Source: Wyeomyia smithii (lineage: Eukaryota; Arthropoda; Insecta; Diptera; Culicidae). From it: a stretch of DNA of 64,000 nt. Below are positions 25,932 to 35,199 of the stretch, in pieces; position 1 is the first letter of the stretch, and each line of letters opens with the position of its first letter. The position numbers were made by a program, and so were the translations under genes. The stretch lies in NCBI RefSeq assembly GCF_029784165.1, contig NC_073694.1, forward strand, positions 74,109,411-74,173,410, read 5' to 3'. The notes under the pieces were generated by a model. That model was not told where the DNA came from. It did no database searches and was given only the letters and a program-made list of their open reading frames with translations.

Positions 25932-25981
25932 CATGCTACCCCTCCTCCGCCCTGAATGCTACATCACTTAAGTATGCTCCC
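25932..25981. repeat. Partial TTA-type MITE end
   Basis: ATGCTACATCACTTAAGTAT followed by GCTCCC (ending 25981) matches the right terminus of the TTA-flanked element at 33891-34938 (ATGCTACGTCATTTAAGTAT then GGTCCC). It is preceded by the same C-rich, ATGCTACCCC-like sequence. Only one end is recognisable, so this is a truncated relic of the same family. Confidence 0.6.
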
Positions 25982-26078
25982 TAAGTACTCCGCCTATGGC
26001 CTGGATTCAGCGAGAATTGTCAATTGGCACCTGAAGTCAACTTCTGATATCTGGGCATCTTCCCGAAAATACCCATAA

Positions 26079-26289
26079 AGCAAAGCCTTGGTGCTACATT
26101 CCGATTCAGAGCTCGACCTTCTGTTTTATTTATACGCAGATTCCGCAGCCAACTGTGTTTAGTGTACAGGACACTTGCGGGGCTAGCGCTACGATCCTCC
26201 TGACACTAACAGTCTCTCCCGAGCCGAGCCTCGAACCTGCGGTAACTGGGTCGTTAGGCCAGCATCGTGCCTCGAGACCAGCTGGGAGC
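26079..26289 (-). mobile_element. tRNA-derived SINE (Aedes-type), copy 1
   Basis: Read on the minus strand it starts CAGCTGGTCTCGAGGCACG and continues with a B-box-like GGTTCGAGGCTCGGC, then TGTTAGTGTCAGGAGGATCG. It ends near AAGGCTTTGC. It aligns along its whole length with copy 2 (26412-26612) and partly with copy 3 (48180-48316). The internal polymerase III promoter layout and the fixed 3' end mark a tRNA-related SINE. No convincing target duplication was found. Confidence 0.82.
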
Positions 26290-26400
26290 CCAGGAGACCA
26301 TATTGGATGGAATTTGGCAATTTTAGGCTGTATAATAAAAACCAGAATTTGCCACCATGAAATTCAGGATTGCACCTGAAGTTGGTTTCCGGTCTTTGGA

Positions 26401-26623
26401 CATCCAGGTTTCTCTCCCAGCTGGTCTCGAGGTACGATGCTGGCCTAACAAGCCAGTCGTCTTAGGTTCGAGTCTCGGCTCGAGAGAGACTGTTAGTGTC
26501 AGGAGGATCGTAGCGCCCACTTAACAGTTGGCTGCGAAGTCTGTGTATAATAAACAGAAGGACGAGTTCCGATACGGAATGTAGCACCAAGGCTTTGCTT
26601 TTTTTTTTTGGGCATCCAGGTTT
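26401..26623 (+). mobile_element. tRNA-derived SINE (Aedes-type), copy 2, with 11-bp target duplication
   Basis: The SINE body is 26412-26612, running from a CAGCTGGTCTCGAGG head through the B box GGTTCGAGTCTCGGC (about 26464-26478) to a 3' end GGCTTTGCTT plus a T run. CATCCAGGTTT flanks it on both sides (26401-26411 and 26613-26623), a perfect target duplication. It lies head to head with copy 1 about 120 bp away, so transcripts through both would form a long hairpin. It should depend on LINE machinery for movement. Confidence 0.87.
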
Positions 26624-26856
26624 CGGTAATACCCATATTACAAATACGGATGATTGTTTTTAAAAAATGGTATCTGGAGTAGATTTTCGGACACTGGGTT
26701 TTTTACGGTTAAGGGGTCGGTTCTTGAATTTTAGGCTGATCCATATTGAGTAGAATATGGTTATGGCTGTTTGTTTCATATAGTCATTTACCAGTTTTAC
26801 CGAAAGTGGTTTCAGAACATCTGCAATTTATTCTTATTTACTCTTGGCTTTTGAGC
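26624..26856. repeat. Decayed minisatellite-like repeat
   Basis: Blocks such as TTGGGCATC, CCAGGTTTC and ATTTTAGGCTG recur here, near 26300-26400, and in the 17.2-17.6 and 31.6-32.0 kb stretches. The repeat is too degraded to define a unit length by eye. No gene. Confidence 0.45.
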
Positions 26857-27094
26857 ATCACCCAATGGCTTGAACGACACCTGCTGATTCTGCAAATCTG
26901 AACCAGAGAGTTAAGAGCATTTGCTTTGCTCTTGCTTCCTCTAGGTACAACTTCTTAGGAAGCTACCTTTCAACTCCATACCAAGTGTGGAGCTCTAATC
27001 CCAAACAGGTAATTAGTTTCATCAACTATGTTGTACCTAATTTTTTTTTTTTTTTTTTTATAAAACCTCTTTGCTTTATTGTCCAATTTCTAAT

Positions 27095-30000
27095 TTATAT
27101 GTGTATAGTCAAATAATTATTTAAACTTATCAAATTTAAATTTTCAGGAATTGTATCTCTAATGTACATGATGTATCTTATGAATAGTTTCAAAATATTG
27201 CCCATTGCTGTTCTCCGTGTGCCTTGTAGTCCAGGGTATTGTAGAGTGACAAATGCTGTAGTTCTTCCTCGCAGAGTTGTTATTTGACGTTTGACATGTT
27301 GCCATAGAATTTCTACCTCTGCACACGCTGCAAATTTGTGAAAAATTGTTTCTTCGGTGGCGCACACCCTACAATTTGGATTAGCACGGCGATTTCCAGT
27401 GAATAATAATGCGTTGTGTCCCATCTTCTCATTACAAATCAAATAATACGCTGTTTTTTCTTCTGAAGACAATTCCTTGTGACTTATATTTCTCCAAACT
27501 CTCCTCCAATCTCGATCGATGATATTTTCAATTCTATTATCAGGCAGACGATTAAGGAGATCGTTGTAAACTGCATTTGCTGTCGGGTTTGTCATGATTT
27601 GTGTTGGCATTCGCGAATATAGCTTCAGTATGTCTTTGATGTGCGGTAAGTCTCGTATTAAGCTGGCGGTTTCCCTTCTGTTATTGACAATGTGAAGGTA
27701 TCCTTCCTGGTATGGAAGCTGTCTTTTGGTTTGCAAAAATCGGTTTAGCAGTAGCGATTTGCTTTTTATAATCGGACAATGTAGTCCCAAGCCGCCATTC
27801 CGTTTGTTTTTAATAATTTGTTCATACTTAACTCGATGTTGTATTCCATGCCATATAAAAAGTGAAATCTGCTGCTTAATTCGCTTCCCAACGGATTCAG
27901 GAAGTGGGAAAATAGATGACATGTACCACAGTTTTGAACATATAAATGTGTTTATCAGCCATACCCGTTGTTTGACATCAATTTTTCTTGAGCGATTCAT
28001 CCATAGGAGAGCGTTCATGTGCCTCCATAGATTGTCCCAGTTATGCTGTATGGTTTCTTGCAAGGTTCTTTTGTATGTGACTCCGAGGATATTAATCTGA
28101 TCACTAACTGCTAACTCTTCAGGTGTCTCAAATTGTGCTCCCAGTTTCATTGCAATAGTTTTTCTCATATTCAGTTTTGCACCTGACTCCAGTTCAAACT
28201 CTCTGAATGCATTTATAACTCTTTGTGTTTTAGATGGATCTTTTAATACTATGGACACATCATCTGCATAGACTGTAACTGCTTCTCCGTCTCCATTGCA
28301 AATGGCTACCAAATGGTCAATGAGCGGCTGTATATACAAGGCAAAAAGAGTCATACTTAAGGGATCTCCTTGTCTCACAGAGCGCTGTACATCGAAGAAT
28401 TCTGAAAGTTTACCGTTCAGTGATAATTGTGATTTTGCGTTTCTCATCGTTATTGTTAGAAAATTTACAAATGCTCCATTAATTCCCATTCTTCGCAAAG
28501 TTTGGAACAGAAAGTCATGACTTACACGATCGAAAGCGTTACTCAGGTCACAGGCTATTATTAAACCACATTGGCCCATTCTTCTACTTTCTCCTATTTC
28601 ATCCCGTATCAGACAAGTAGCTTCGAAAATATTTCTACTACCATTACTACATTTTTGATTATTTGATAGAAGACAAGGTGTAATTTTTGTTAGGCGTTCT
28701 TTGAGAATACGACTTAGTATTTTATAATCTGAATTTAGTAAGGAAATTGGTCGATATGAGTTGATGGTGTTGTCACTTGCTTTTTTCTTTACAAGAACAA
28801 TTATTCCCTGTAGTTGTTCATCGCGGATTCTGCCATTTATCATCTCATTGAAAATTTCTCTAAGCTCTGTTTTTAAAAACTCCCACCCACGCAGGAAGAA
28901 TTCTCTAGTCAATCCGTCTTTCCCTGGTGCTTTTTTTGCTGCTGCTGTTTTGATTGCCGTGTGCAGTTCCTCTTCTGTTATTGGCTCCATCAGATCACTG
29001 TTGTCTTGCATGTTACCAGGCACTGTTCTCAAAGGTTGGAAATTTCCCTGACTGGTAACTTCTTCAGTAGCAAAATGTGTACGATAGTGGTTGTAGACGT
29101 GCTGTTCAACAGCATGTTGTTCATTTAATTGTTGGTCACCGACACTTATGTTGTTAATTCTAGATGCACCCTGTCGTTTTCTCTGATCGTAAAGTTGATA
29201 GATAGATATGTTCTCATTCGCCATGTGCCGATGGGTTCTTTGTATGAAACTGTTCCTAAACTCTGCTTCTTTCCTTAGCATAACAGCTTTGATCCGATTA
29301 ATTTCTGGGGTACAGTCGACTAATTGGTGATTTGTATATGTTCTTCGAAGACATGAGTAATAAAAGCTCATAGTGTCGTTGTATATTTGGTATCTTTGAT
29401 TTCGTTTCCATTTGAAGAAAGAGACTATTTTTCTCTTCGCAAAATCTACCCACCAGTCTACCCAAGATGCGTAATTTTGACGGGATCGTTTCCAATAGGA
29501 CCATTTCAATGAAAGCTCATGCATATTTTGTGTCGTCAGTAAAGCATTGTTTAATTTCCACGGTGGCCTTGCACGCACTTCTGTGTTAACAGGTAGAGCA
29601 AGCCGCATTATAACAGCCTTGTGATCACTAAAGCAGTTGACTTGAATACTACAGTAGCGGAGTCTATCTACAACTGGGCGATTGACAAATATTGTATCTA
29701 TTCTCGACATAGATTGACCCCTGACGAATGTATAATCTGTTCCATTATTGAAAATTCTCCAGCAATCTGTTAAATCCATAATCTGTACAAATCTCCTCAG
29801 GTTTGAACTGAAGTTTGAAGCTCCTGTTGAATCCCGTACATCAATGACAGAGTTGAAATCTCCTGCAATTATGAGGTATGGAGCATGATGTAAAATGTGC
29901 GGTGGCAAGGAACTATTGAAAAACTCTTCTCTCAATCCTCTATTGTTCGAGCCGGAAGGCGCATATATATTAACAACTGTTACTATGTTTTGTATAGTGA

Positions 30001-30274
30001 CAGACATTATCCTGTGGTTTTCACTACGTTGAATATCGGTTATTCTAATCCCCTGTCGAACCAGTATTGCTGTGCCTCTGTTACGTTCATCTATGTTGTA
30101 AATTGCGTCATAGCCGGGGAAATCAAAATCGTTAAAAGCGACTTCTTGCATGCAAATAATGTCTAAATCCATTGCCCGAATGAACGCTGAGAGAGCTAGT
30201 AGTTTAGTGTTGTTTTGTATAGCATTAATGTTAATAGTTGAGAAAGTAAACGATTGATCGAGTAGAGTGTTCAT
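27095..30274 (-). CDS. L1-type ORF2: endonuclease-reverse transcriptase (1059 aa)
   Basis: This protein nicks genomic DNA and reverse-transcribes the LINE RNA at the nick (target-primed reverse transcription, established for L1). The frame is uninterrupted. The N-terminal AP-endonuclease-like domain (about 1-225) has CMQEV (41-45), NIYAPSG (102-108), IIAGDFNSV (135-143), SRIDTIF (190-196) and the catalytic SDHK (216-219). The reverse transcriptase (about 440-760) has KKAPGKDGLTREFF, SYRPISLLNSDYKILSRIL, ACDLSNAFDRV (574-584), SVRQGDPLSMTLF and the catalytic YADD (669-672). A C-terminal CX2CX7HX4C motif begins CRVCATEE (968-984), close to the L1 cysteine motif. The start chosen is the first ATG before the endonuclease; ORF1 lies upstream on the same transcript. 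At about 1060 aa it is somewhat shorter than mammalian L1 ORF2. The exact subclade (L1 versus Tx1) is uncertain. Confidence 0.93.
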   Translation of the reverse strand: MNTLLDQSFTFSTININAIQNNTKLLALSAFIRAMDLDIICMQEVAFNDFDFPGYDAIYNIDERNRGTAILVRQGIRITDIQRSENHRIMSVTIQNIVTVVNIYAPSGSNNRGLREEFFNSSLPPHILHHAPYLIIAGDFNSVIDVRDSTGASNFSSNLRRFVQIMDLTDCWRIFNNGTDYTFVRGQSMSRIDTIFVNRPVVDRLRYCSIQVNCFSDHKAVIMRLALPVNTEVRARPPWKLNNALLTTQNMHELSLKWSYWKRSRQNYASWVDWWVDFAKRKIVSFFKWKRNQRYQIYNDTMSFYYSCLRRTYTNHQLVDCTPEINRIKAVMLRKEAEFRNSFIQRTHRHMANENISIYQLYDQRKRQGASRINNISVGDQQLNEQHAVEQHVYNHYRTHFATEEVTSQGNFQPLRTVPGNMQDNSDLMEPITEEELHTAIKTAAAKKAPGKDGLTREFFLRGWEFLKTELREIFNEMINGRIRDEQLQGIIVLVKKKASDNTINSYRPISLLNSDYKILSRILKERLTKITPCLLSNNQKCSNGSRNIFEATCLIRDEIGESRRMGQCGLIIACDLSNAFDRVSHDFLFQTLRRMGINGAFVNFLTITMRNAKSQLSLNGKLSEFFDVQRSVRQGDPLSMTLFALYIQPLIDHLVAICNGDGEAVTVYADDVSIVLKDPSKTQRVINAFREFELESGAKLNMRKTIAMKLGAQFETPEELAVSDQINILGVTYKRTLQETIQHNWDNLWRHMNALLWMNRSRKIDVKQRVWLINTFICSKLWYMSSIFPLPESVGKRIKQQISLFIWHGIQHRVKYEQIIKNKRNGGLGLHCPIIKSKSLLLNRFLQTKRQLPYQEGYLHIVNNRRETASLIRDLPHIKDILKLYSRMPTQIMTNPTANAVYNDLLNRLPDNRIENIIDRDWRRVWRNISHKELSSEEKTAYYLICNEKMGHNALLFTGNRRANPNCRVCATEETIFHKFAACAEVEILWQHVKRQITTLRGRTTAFVTLQYPGLQGTRRTAMGNILKLFIRYIMYIRDTIPENLNLISLNNYLTIHI

Positions 30275-30503
30275 TTTTGTGGTTGAATGTATTTGTTTCT
30301 ACTTGCCTCTCTGGGAGTCACTGATGCTCGAGTCTGTACTATTGATCTGCTTGTATGGTTGCTGAGTAGGATTAGCTGTTGTTCGTCATCAGATATCTCA
30401 TTCTCTCTAACGATTTTTACGTGAGATCCTATTCCTTTGGCTCCAGAAGCGTTAGTTGATTTTTTATCTTTGCAGTCAGAGGATACACTTCGGGACTCAA
30501 GAA

Positions 30504-31448
30504 CTATTTTAGAGTTTTTACCTTTTTTCCAGATTCAAGGTCATTCGAGTTATTCGCCGGTCTTTTATTGTGTTGCTGTGAATTCGTGCTAGGTTGATCA
30601 TCCTGCTTGTCTGTTATTATAGGTAGATCAGACTGCAGCGGTGATTCTTCCTGGTTATCTTCCTCGTCAGTGGTTATTACTTGCATGTTCGGCTTAGGAT
30701 CAGTGAATCCAGAAGTAACATCGGCATATGATATTTGTTTTCGTTGCTCTGCCGATATAAGCGTTCGGTTTTCAGCGCAGCTTCTACCACGGTGCATAAT
30801 GTTACCGCAGTGACGACATGTGTGTACTTGATTATTATAGGTGACGTAGGTGCTGTAGCCTTGAATACTGATGTACGAGGGAATTGTCCTCTTAATTTGC
30901 ATGCGAACGATTCGCACACCACTAGATGCATCGGGGAATCTAGCTGACTTGCATTTTTGCTCGATGATGCTATTGACTTTTCTGAAATACGACATGTGCT
31001 GCCAGATCATCTCCATGGGCATACGTGTTGGAAGATGATGAAGTTTTATGTCCGTTCCTCCATCTTCAATCTTCAATCGCATGTTGTATGACTTGTTATC
31101 TTTGTTGTCGCACACTAGATCGAACACTCCATCAAACTTTTTGACGACTTCTTGCATCTTTTCCTGGCTCCGAAGCTCTACATACACTTTTCCTTCCGTA
31201 AGGTCAAACTGGATTGCATTGACATCGCTCCCACTTAGTTGTAATTGATCAGCTATAAAATCATACACCAGATTGTGTTTGACGTTCCGAATTCCTCGGA
31301 AGTCCAGATAGAACGTGTGTGTTCTTAACGAATCCATACTCTCAGGGGAGCTTTCTCTGACGATCAAGCTTTTAGACCCCTTATCTTTTTCTTTATTGAA
31401 ATAGACGTTCAGACAGCGGTAGATCGAAAATATAGGTTTGCACTGCAC
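30504..31448 (-). CDS. L1-type ORF1: gag-like RNA-binding protein (314 aa)
   Basis: ORF1 proteins coat the element's RNA and form the particle that returns to the nucleus. The middle part, about 45-205, looks like a folded nucleic-acid-binding region (THTFYLDFRGIRNV, KVYVELRS, IKLHHLPTRMPMEMIW). It is followed by one CCHC zinc knuckle beginning CRHCGNIMHRGRSC (211-224, spacing CX2CX4HX4C). The C-terminal 80 residues are acidic and polar (TTDEEDNQEESP), ending in a basic GKKVKTLK. The frame opens at 31448, but a more likely start is the Met at residue 38 (31337, MDSLRTHTFY), because upstream residues look like read-through of the leader. It lies 229 bp upstream of ORF2, as in L1-group LINEs. 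The family is confident from the knuckle and the context. Confidence 0.88.
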   Translation of the reverse strand: MQCKPIFSIYRCLNVYFNKEKDKGSKSLIVRESSPESMDSLRTHTFYLDFRGIRNVKHNLVYDFIADQLQLSGSDVNAIQFDLTEGKVYVELRSQEKMQEVVKKFDGVFDLVCDNKDNKSYNMRLKIEDGGTDIKLHHLPTRMPMEMIWQHMSYFRKVNSIIEQKCKSARFPDASSGVRIVRMQIKRTIPSYISIQGYSTYVTYNNQVHTCRHCGNIMHRGRSCAENRTLISAEQRKQISYADVTSGFTDPKPNMQVITTDEEDNQEESPLQSDLPIITDKQDDQPSTNSQQHNKRPANNSNDLESGKKVKTLK

Positions 31449-31637
31449 GACGGCTGAATGCTAACTGTCCTAATTGGGGTACAGGTTTACAACAAAAACA
31501 GTTCTACTTCATCCATGAGTACGAGCAATCCGTAACCTGTGCATAGCAATCGGGGCCAACCACAAAAGACTGTCGCAGTGGCATTTCAGTACCCAAGCCC
31601 TTCAGGCATACAATTGTAAAAAAATCACCCAATGGCT

Positions 31638-32091
31638 AAACTACCGATGTTATTCCGATACCGACGTTGGATGTTATTCAACCGCTTCAGATTGTTTTTC
31701 AAAAACCGCAAGTTGCCATCCTGGATTTAAAATTGTTATCTGGAGTAAATTCTCGGGTCCGAAAACTTCTATTTCGGATGGTATCTGGCAATTTTCATTT
31801 TTTTTTTTCTTAAACCGAATTTAAAATTGCGTCATGAGTTGATTTTCAGCCTTTGGGCATCATCCCTGTTTCAAAAATATTATGATATTTGACCATCTTC
31901 CGTCGTATTCGAGAACCTGAAAATAGCCATCCTGGCATCTGGACATCTTACCGGATCTGGAAAACCCTACTTTGAATGATATTTGGTCACTCTACAGTTG
32001 AATACACTTTAGAAACGAAGGAAATAAAATCAATAAAATCAATTGCGTTTCGGACGATATAAGATCAGATAACAGCGCAGTGTGCGTTGGT
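31638..32091. repeat. Decayed minisatellite-like repeat
   Basis: The same degraded repeat as at 17.2-17.6 and 26.6-26.9 kb: CCTTTGGGCATC, AAACCGCAAGTTGCCATCC and GATATTTGGTCAC blocks recur with changes. There is no coding frame. It probably predates the insertions on both sides. Confidence 0.45.
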
Positions 32092-32543
32092 GCATAATGG
32101 GACACCCGAAAACATGTTCAATGCTAAGAGACAGCGCTATAGTGGTAGTGGTAGTAAAATCGAAATTTCCACGAGCATTTTGCTTAATGACAGGAAGAAC
32201 TGCTTTCAGTTACCCTGTTTTGACGTAGGACTACGTCTAACCGCACTATATCGAGATACATTCTGCGGAAACTAAAACCAAGGTGTAACGTTGGAATGAA
32301 AGACTTCAAACGGTAATGCTGGTGTAACCACATGATGGATTACAATAATCGAAATGTCGTTGGATTGATAAAATGATGGACAATTTTGTGATTCCTCAGT
32401 TATCATTATCATTTCATTGATAAACAGTGAACATTCCATAAAAGTTTCAAAGTCGAATTTTCACGAAAAATGTACCAATCGCCATCGAGCGCGCCTGGCA
32501 CAGACTTCATGAGTAGACACCAACTGCCTGCTGTGATATCCTG

Positions 32544-32810
32544 TATACTGCCGTGAGATGACATTGTGACGTAGATCCAAGTGATCAGTTTTTCAGTACG
32601 GCCTAGAAACGAAAGAATTCTTCGTCACTTTTGTATGGAAATGTATGCCAACGTCACTTTGTTTTTTTGATTCTATACAACGTATGAATAAGTAACAACG
32701 AAAAGGAAGATACCAAAAGATAGGTCTTCGAATAATGAACAAATTGGCATGGAAAACTCAAATTCGAGAAAGTGGCACTTACGTCACTTTGTCATCTCAC
32801 GGCAGTATAG
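32544..32810. mobile_element. Small MITE with TA target duplication, nested
   Basis: The ends are TACTGCCGTGAGATGACA (32546) and TGTCATCTCACGGCAGTA (ending 32808), perfect inverted repeats of 18 bp that extend imperfectly through GTGACGT. TA flanks both sides (32544-32545 and 32809-32810). The 263-bp body is AT-rich and non-coding. It lies inside the outer 32097-34969 element. Confidence 0.85.
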
Positions 32811-33629
32811 CAGTGGCAAAAAAAAATTCTTATTTATTATTTTTATTATGGACATCTTTGCCGCCTGGTGATCGGAGAGTGAGCCATCGTTCACAAGACA
32901 AATAAATATTGTTTAATTTCTACTAAATCGTATTAAATTTAGGTTTGTATAGAAGCTTGCGTTTTCGCGTATTGAAGAACATTGACTGTATTAGAATGAA
33001 ATGTTAGAGAGAATATTTTTTCTTCTAAAATAGAGTTCTGCGAATAAATAATCAAAATACAGACCCCGTTCGATTTTGACAAACACGACACGGCAGAATT
33101 TTCTTGTTGCCAAGATTGAACAATGCCAAAAATGAACGGTTCTCTTTTCATGACTTTTTTCATAGATATTTCCACCAATGAACTAGTTTTAGTTCCAAGT
33201 CGTTAGAGGTGTCGCTTGATGAATTGAGGCTGACGACCTAGATACTTGATATTACTAACCGAGTAATTAGAGGCTTAGTACTGCTTAGATCATGATCATT
33301 ATATTACCGGCACATGTTCCGATCATATTCCAGGAACCGTTTTACCGATTCCAGTTATCCGCTTCGGCAACATAAAGAACCAAAATACCCTTCTTTTGGA
33401 GGATGTTGAGCTTAATTTGGTTGAAATAATCAAGGAAACTAAGAAATGTGATTAGACATAATCGCTCGTTTTTGGTACATGTGTGCCAGAATTAAACCGT
33501 GCCAAAAGTAAAACGGGGTCAAATCAAACAGAGCCTCAAAAGGAAACATAAAACTATTGTAGTCCTATGTCAACTATGCGGTCGTGTCTTGGATACCACC
33601 CTCCAACTACTTATTTTATATTATTCTAA

Positions 33630-33780
33630 CTTTCTAGTACTTACTTTTACTATATGCAATAATAAAAGATCAAAAAACTTGATTTTTCTATACAACTCCT
33701 TTGACTCAATGGAATTGTATAAGAAAATCAAGTTTCTTGATAGAAATAGATTGCATACAATAAAAGTAAGTACTAGAAAG
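33630..33780. repeat. Near-perfect 151-bp hairpin
   Basis: CTTTCTAGTACTTACTTTTA (33630-33649) is the exact reverse complement of 33761-33780, and pairing continues inward through TGCAAT/ATTGCA and AACTTGATTTTTCTATACAA-type sequence with few mismatches to a small loop near 33700. It could be a tiny fold-back MITE or an extension of the inner arm of the outer element. It is capable of forming a long RNA hairpin if transcribed. Confidence 0.8.
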
Positions 33781-33887
33781 TTTGTAAAAGATAAAAACAG
33801 GGTAACTAATAGCAGTTTTTCCGTTCAATAAGTAGAATTCTCGTTGAAATTTCGATTTCACTACCACTACCGCTACAGCGCCATCTC

Positions 33888-34941
33888 TTAGGGAACATAC
33901 TTAAATGACGTAGCATTTTTTTCATGATTTTTAAGCCCCCCCTTCCCCCTTCGTAGCATTTGGTCACAAAACCTAAACCCCCCTGAAAAAAAAACGTAGC
34001 ATTCGAATAACCCCCCCCCCCACTCTCCGCTTCTGAAAAAACGTACAGAAATACGTGCAGTCAGGTTTTTTACGCGGATTTTTTGATTAACGCGGATTTT
34101 TGAATAAACGCGCTTTTTTTACGCGATACCGCACTAATTCAAAAACTTTTTCGCGAATTTTCGAATTAAAGTGGGTTTGGAACCAGAACGTTTGAGTGTA
34201 TAGTAGAAGACTTAGTCCAAAAAATACCCACCGCCCTCCGAAAGATCGGGTTTATTTTCTAAGCCCTTCTTGCTGGTTCACTTTACGCGGATTTTTGAAT
34301 AACGCGGTTTTTACGCGGATTTTTGAATTGGCGCGTTTTTTTTTACGTGGACTTTCGAATTAACGCGGTTTTTCACGAGGTACGTAATAAAAACCTAACT
34401 GTAGTAACATACATACAAAAAATACTTGAAAAAAAAACCGTGTCTAATTCAATTTATTTACAACTTATAGACTCGTGACTGCATCTTCCGCTTCGAAGGG
34501 CTTGTGTTTTGGTACGAGGAGTAAAGGTGTTTAAACAACTTAGTATGATCCATGTCTGCAGAAAACACAGAAACTATTCCGAAAATGAAACGAGTATCTT
34601 GTAATTTTCACTATTAATAGCCACAAAAAAGCAACGATTTTTGTATTCAAAACAGATTGTGTGTTTGGAAATCCAAGTGATTGTTTATGTAGCAGAGCTT
34701 TTAGAAGATTTCAGAATGCCACAGATAAAAACATTTCGACAGGTCTCGCTGCAATACTTTGTGCAATGTTTTAGTGTATTTTTAGAATACATTTTTCCTG
34801 CAAAAAAATCAGTCTTTAAAAAAATGCTACGTCGATTTTACAACAACCCCCCCCCCCGTCCCCCCTTGTCACAGCTTGTCACAAAATGATGATATCCCCC
34901 CTCCCCCCATATATGCTACGTCATTTAAGTATGGTCCCTTA
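33888..34941. mobile_element. TTA-flanked MITE (33891-34938), PIF/Harbinger-like, nested
   Basis: The ends are GGGAACATACTTAAATGACG (33891) and the reverse complement of GGGACCATACTTAAATGACG (ending 34938). They match over 26 bp with one mismatch, through TAGCAT. TTA flanks both sides (33888-33890 and 34939-34941). GGG termini with a TTA duplication fit PIF/Harbinger-type MITEs (inference). The interior has poly-C runs near 34009-34021 and 34848-34866 and a further insertion at 34058-34401. It interrupts the right arm of the outer element. A partial relative ends at 25981. Confidence 0.85.
34058..34401. mobile_element. Innermost small element with ACGCGGATTTTT repeats
   Basis: The ends CAGTCAGGTTTTTTACG (34058) and the reverse complement of CAGTTAGGTTTTTATTACG (ending 34401) form imperfect inverted repeats. 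Between them TTACGCGGATTTTTGAAT-like units recur at least six times. No target duplication is obvious. The repeat motif resembles that of the MITE at 63110-63278. It sits inside the TTA-flanked element. Confidence 0.65.
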
Positions 34942-35199
34942 GCATTGAACATTTTTTCGGGTGTCCCATAGAGCTTTCTACGCCAGATCTCACCAATGCA
35001 GACTTAGTCTGTATCCTAATAAAATCGATTTGTTTTCAACCAAAAAATCAGCTGATATTAAATTTCGAAAAATATTGCACGTATGAATCCTAGTTCATTA
35101 GTGTTACCTGTTTTAAAAAACTTTGTTTTAGTGGAAAACCAGATGAAATAAAACTAAAAATCGGCTTAGAACTTGAATAAAAGCTCGGGGCAGGAGGAA

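Larger units (their letters stand above)
27041..31468 (-). mobile_element. Full-length L1/Tx1-type LINE, apparently intact
   Basis: About 4.4 kb on the minus strand: a short 5' leader, ORF1, a spacer of about 230 bp, ORF2, a 54-nt 3' UTR containing AATAAA (27075-27080 as TTTATT on the plus strand), and an uninterrupted 19-nt A-tail (27041-27059 as T). The pentamer CCTAA lies outside both ends (27036-27040 and 31469-31473) and may be a short target duplication; removing the element restores GTACCTAATTGGGGTAC. Both reading frames are open, in contrast to every other transposon in the window, so this is the youngest-looking and possibly mobile element. Confidence 0.88.
26857..31637 (+). mobile_element. 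Old plus-strand retroposon with 14-bp target duplication, split by the L1-type LINE
   Basis: ATCACCCAATGGCT occurs at 26857-26870 and again at 31624-31637. The right copy is directly preceded by GTAAAAAA, a short plus-strand A-tail. Once the LINE (27041-31468) is removed, the two halves (26871-27040 and 31469-31623) join into about 325 bp of non-coding DNA. It reads as a 5'-truncated LINE or a SINE. I see no clear A/B boxes and do not recognise the family. Confidence 0.6.
32097..34969. mobile_element. Outer TIR element hosting several nested insertions
   Basis: The left arm (32097-32222) starts ATGGGACACCCGAAAA and continues through ATGTTCAATGCTAAGAGA, the GGTAGTGGTAGT block and CGAAATTTC to TTACCCTGTTTT. 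The right arm carries the same sequence inverted but is cut in two: 33793-33890 and 34939-34969 (ending CGGGTGTCCCAT). The cut is exactly where the TTA-type element lies. The arms are about 125 bp each. Without the TTA insertion the element is about 1.8 kb. A TA flank is possible but not certain. No transposase frame was recognised; the minus-strand frame at 32939-33178 has no recognisable domain. Confidence 0.8.
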
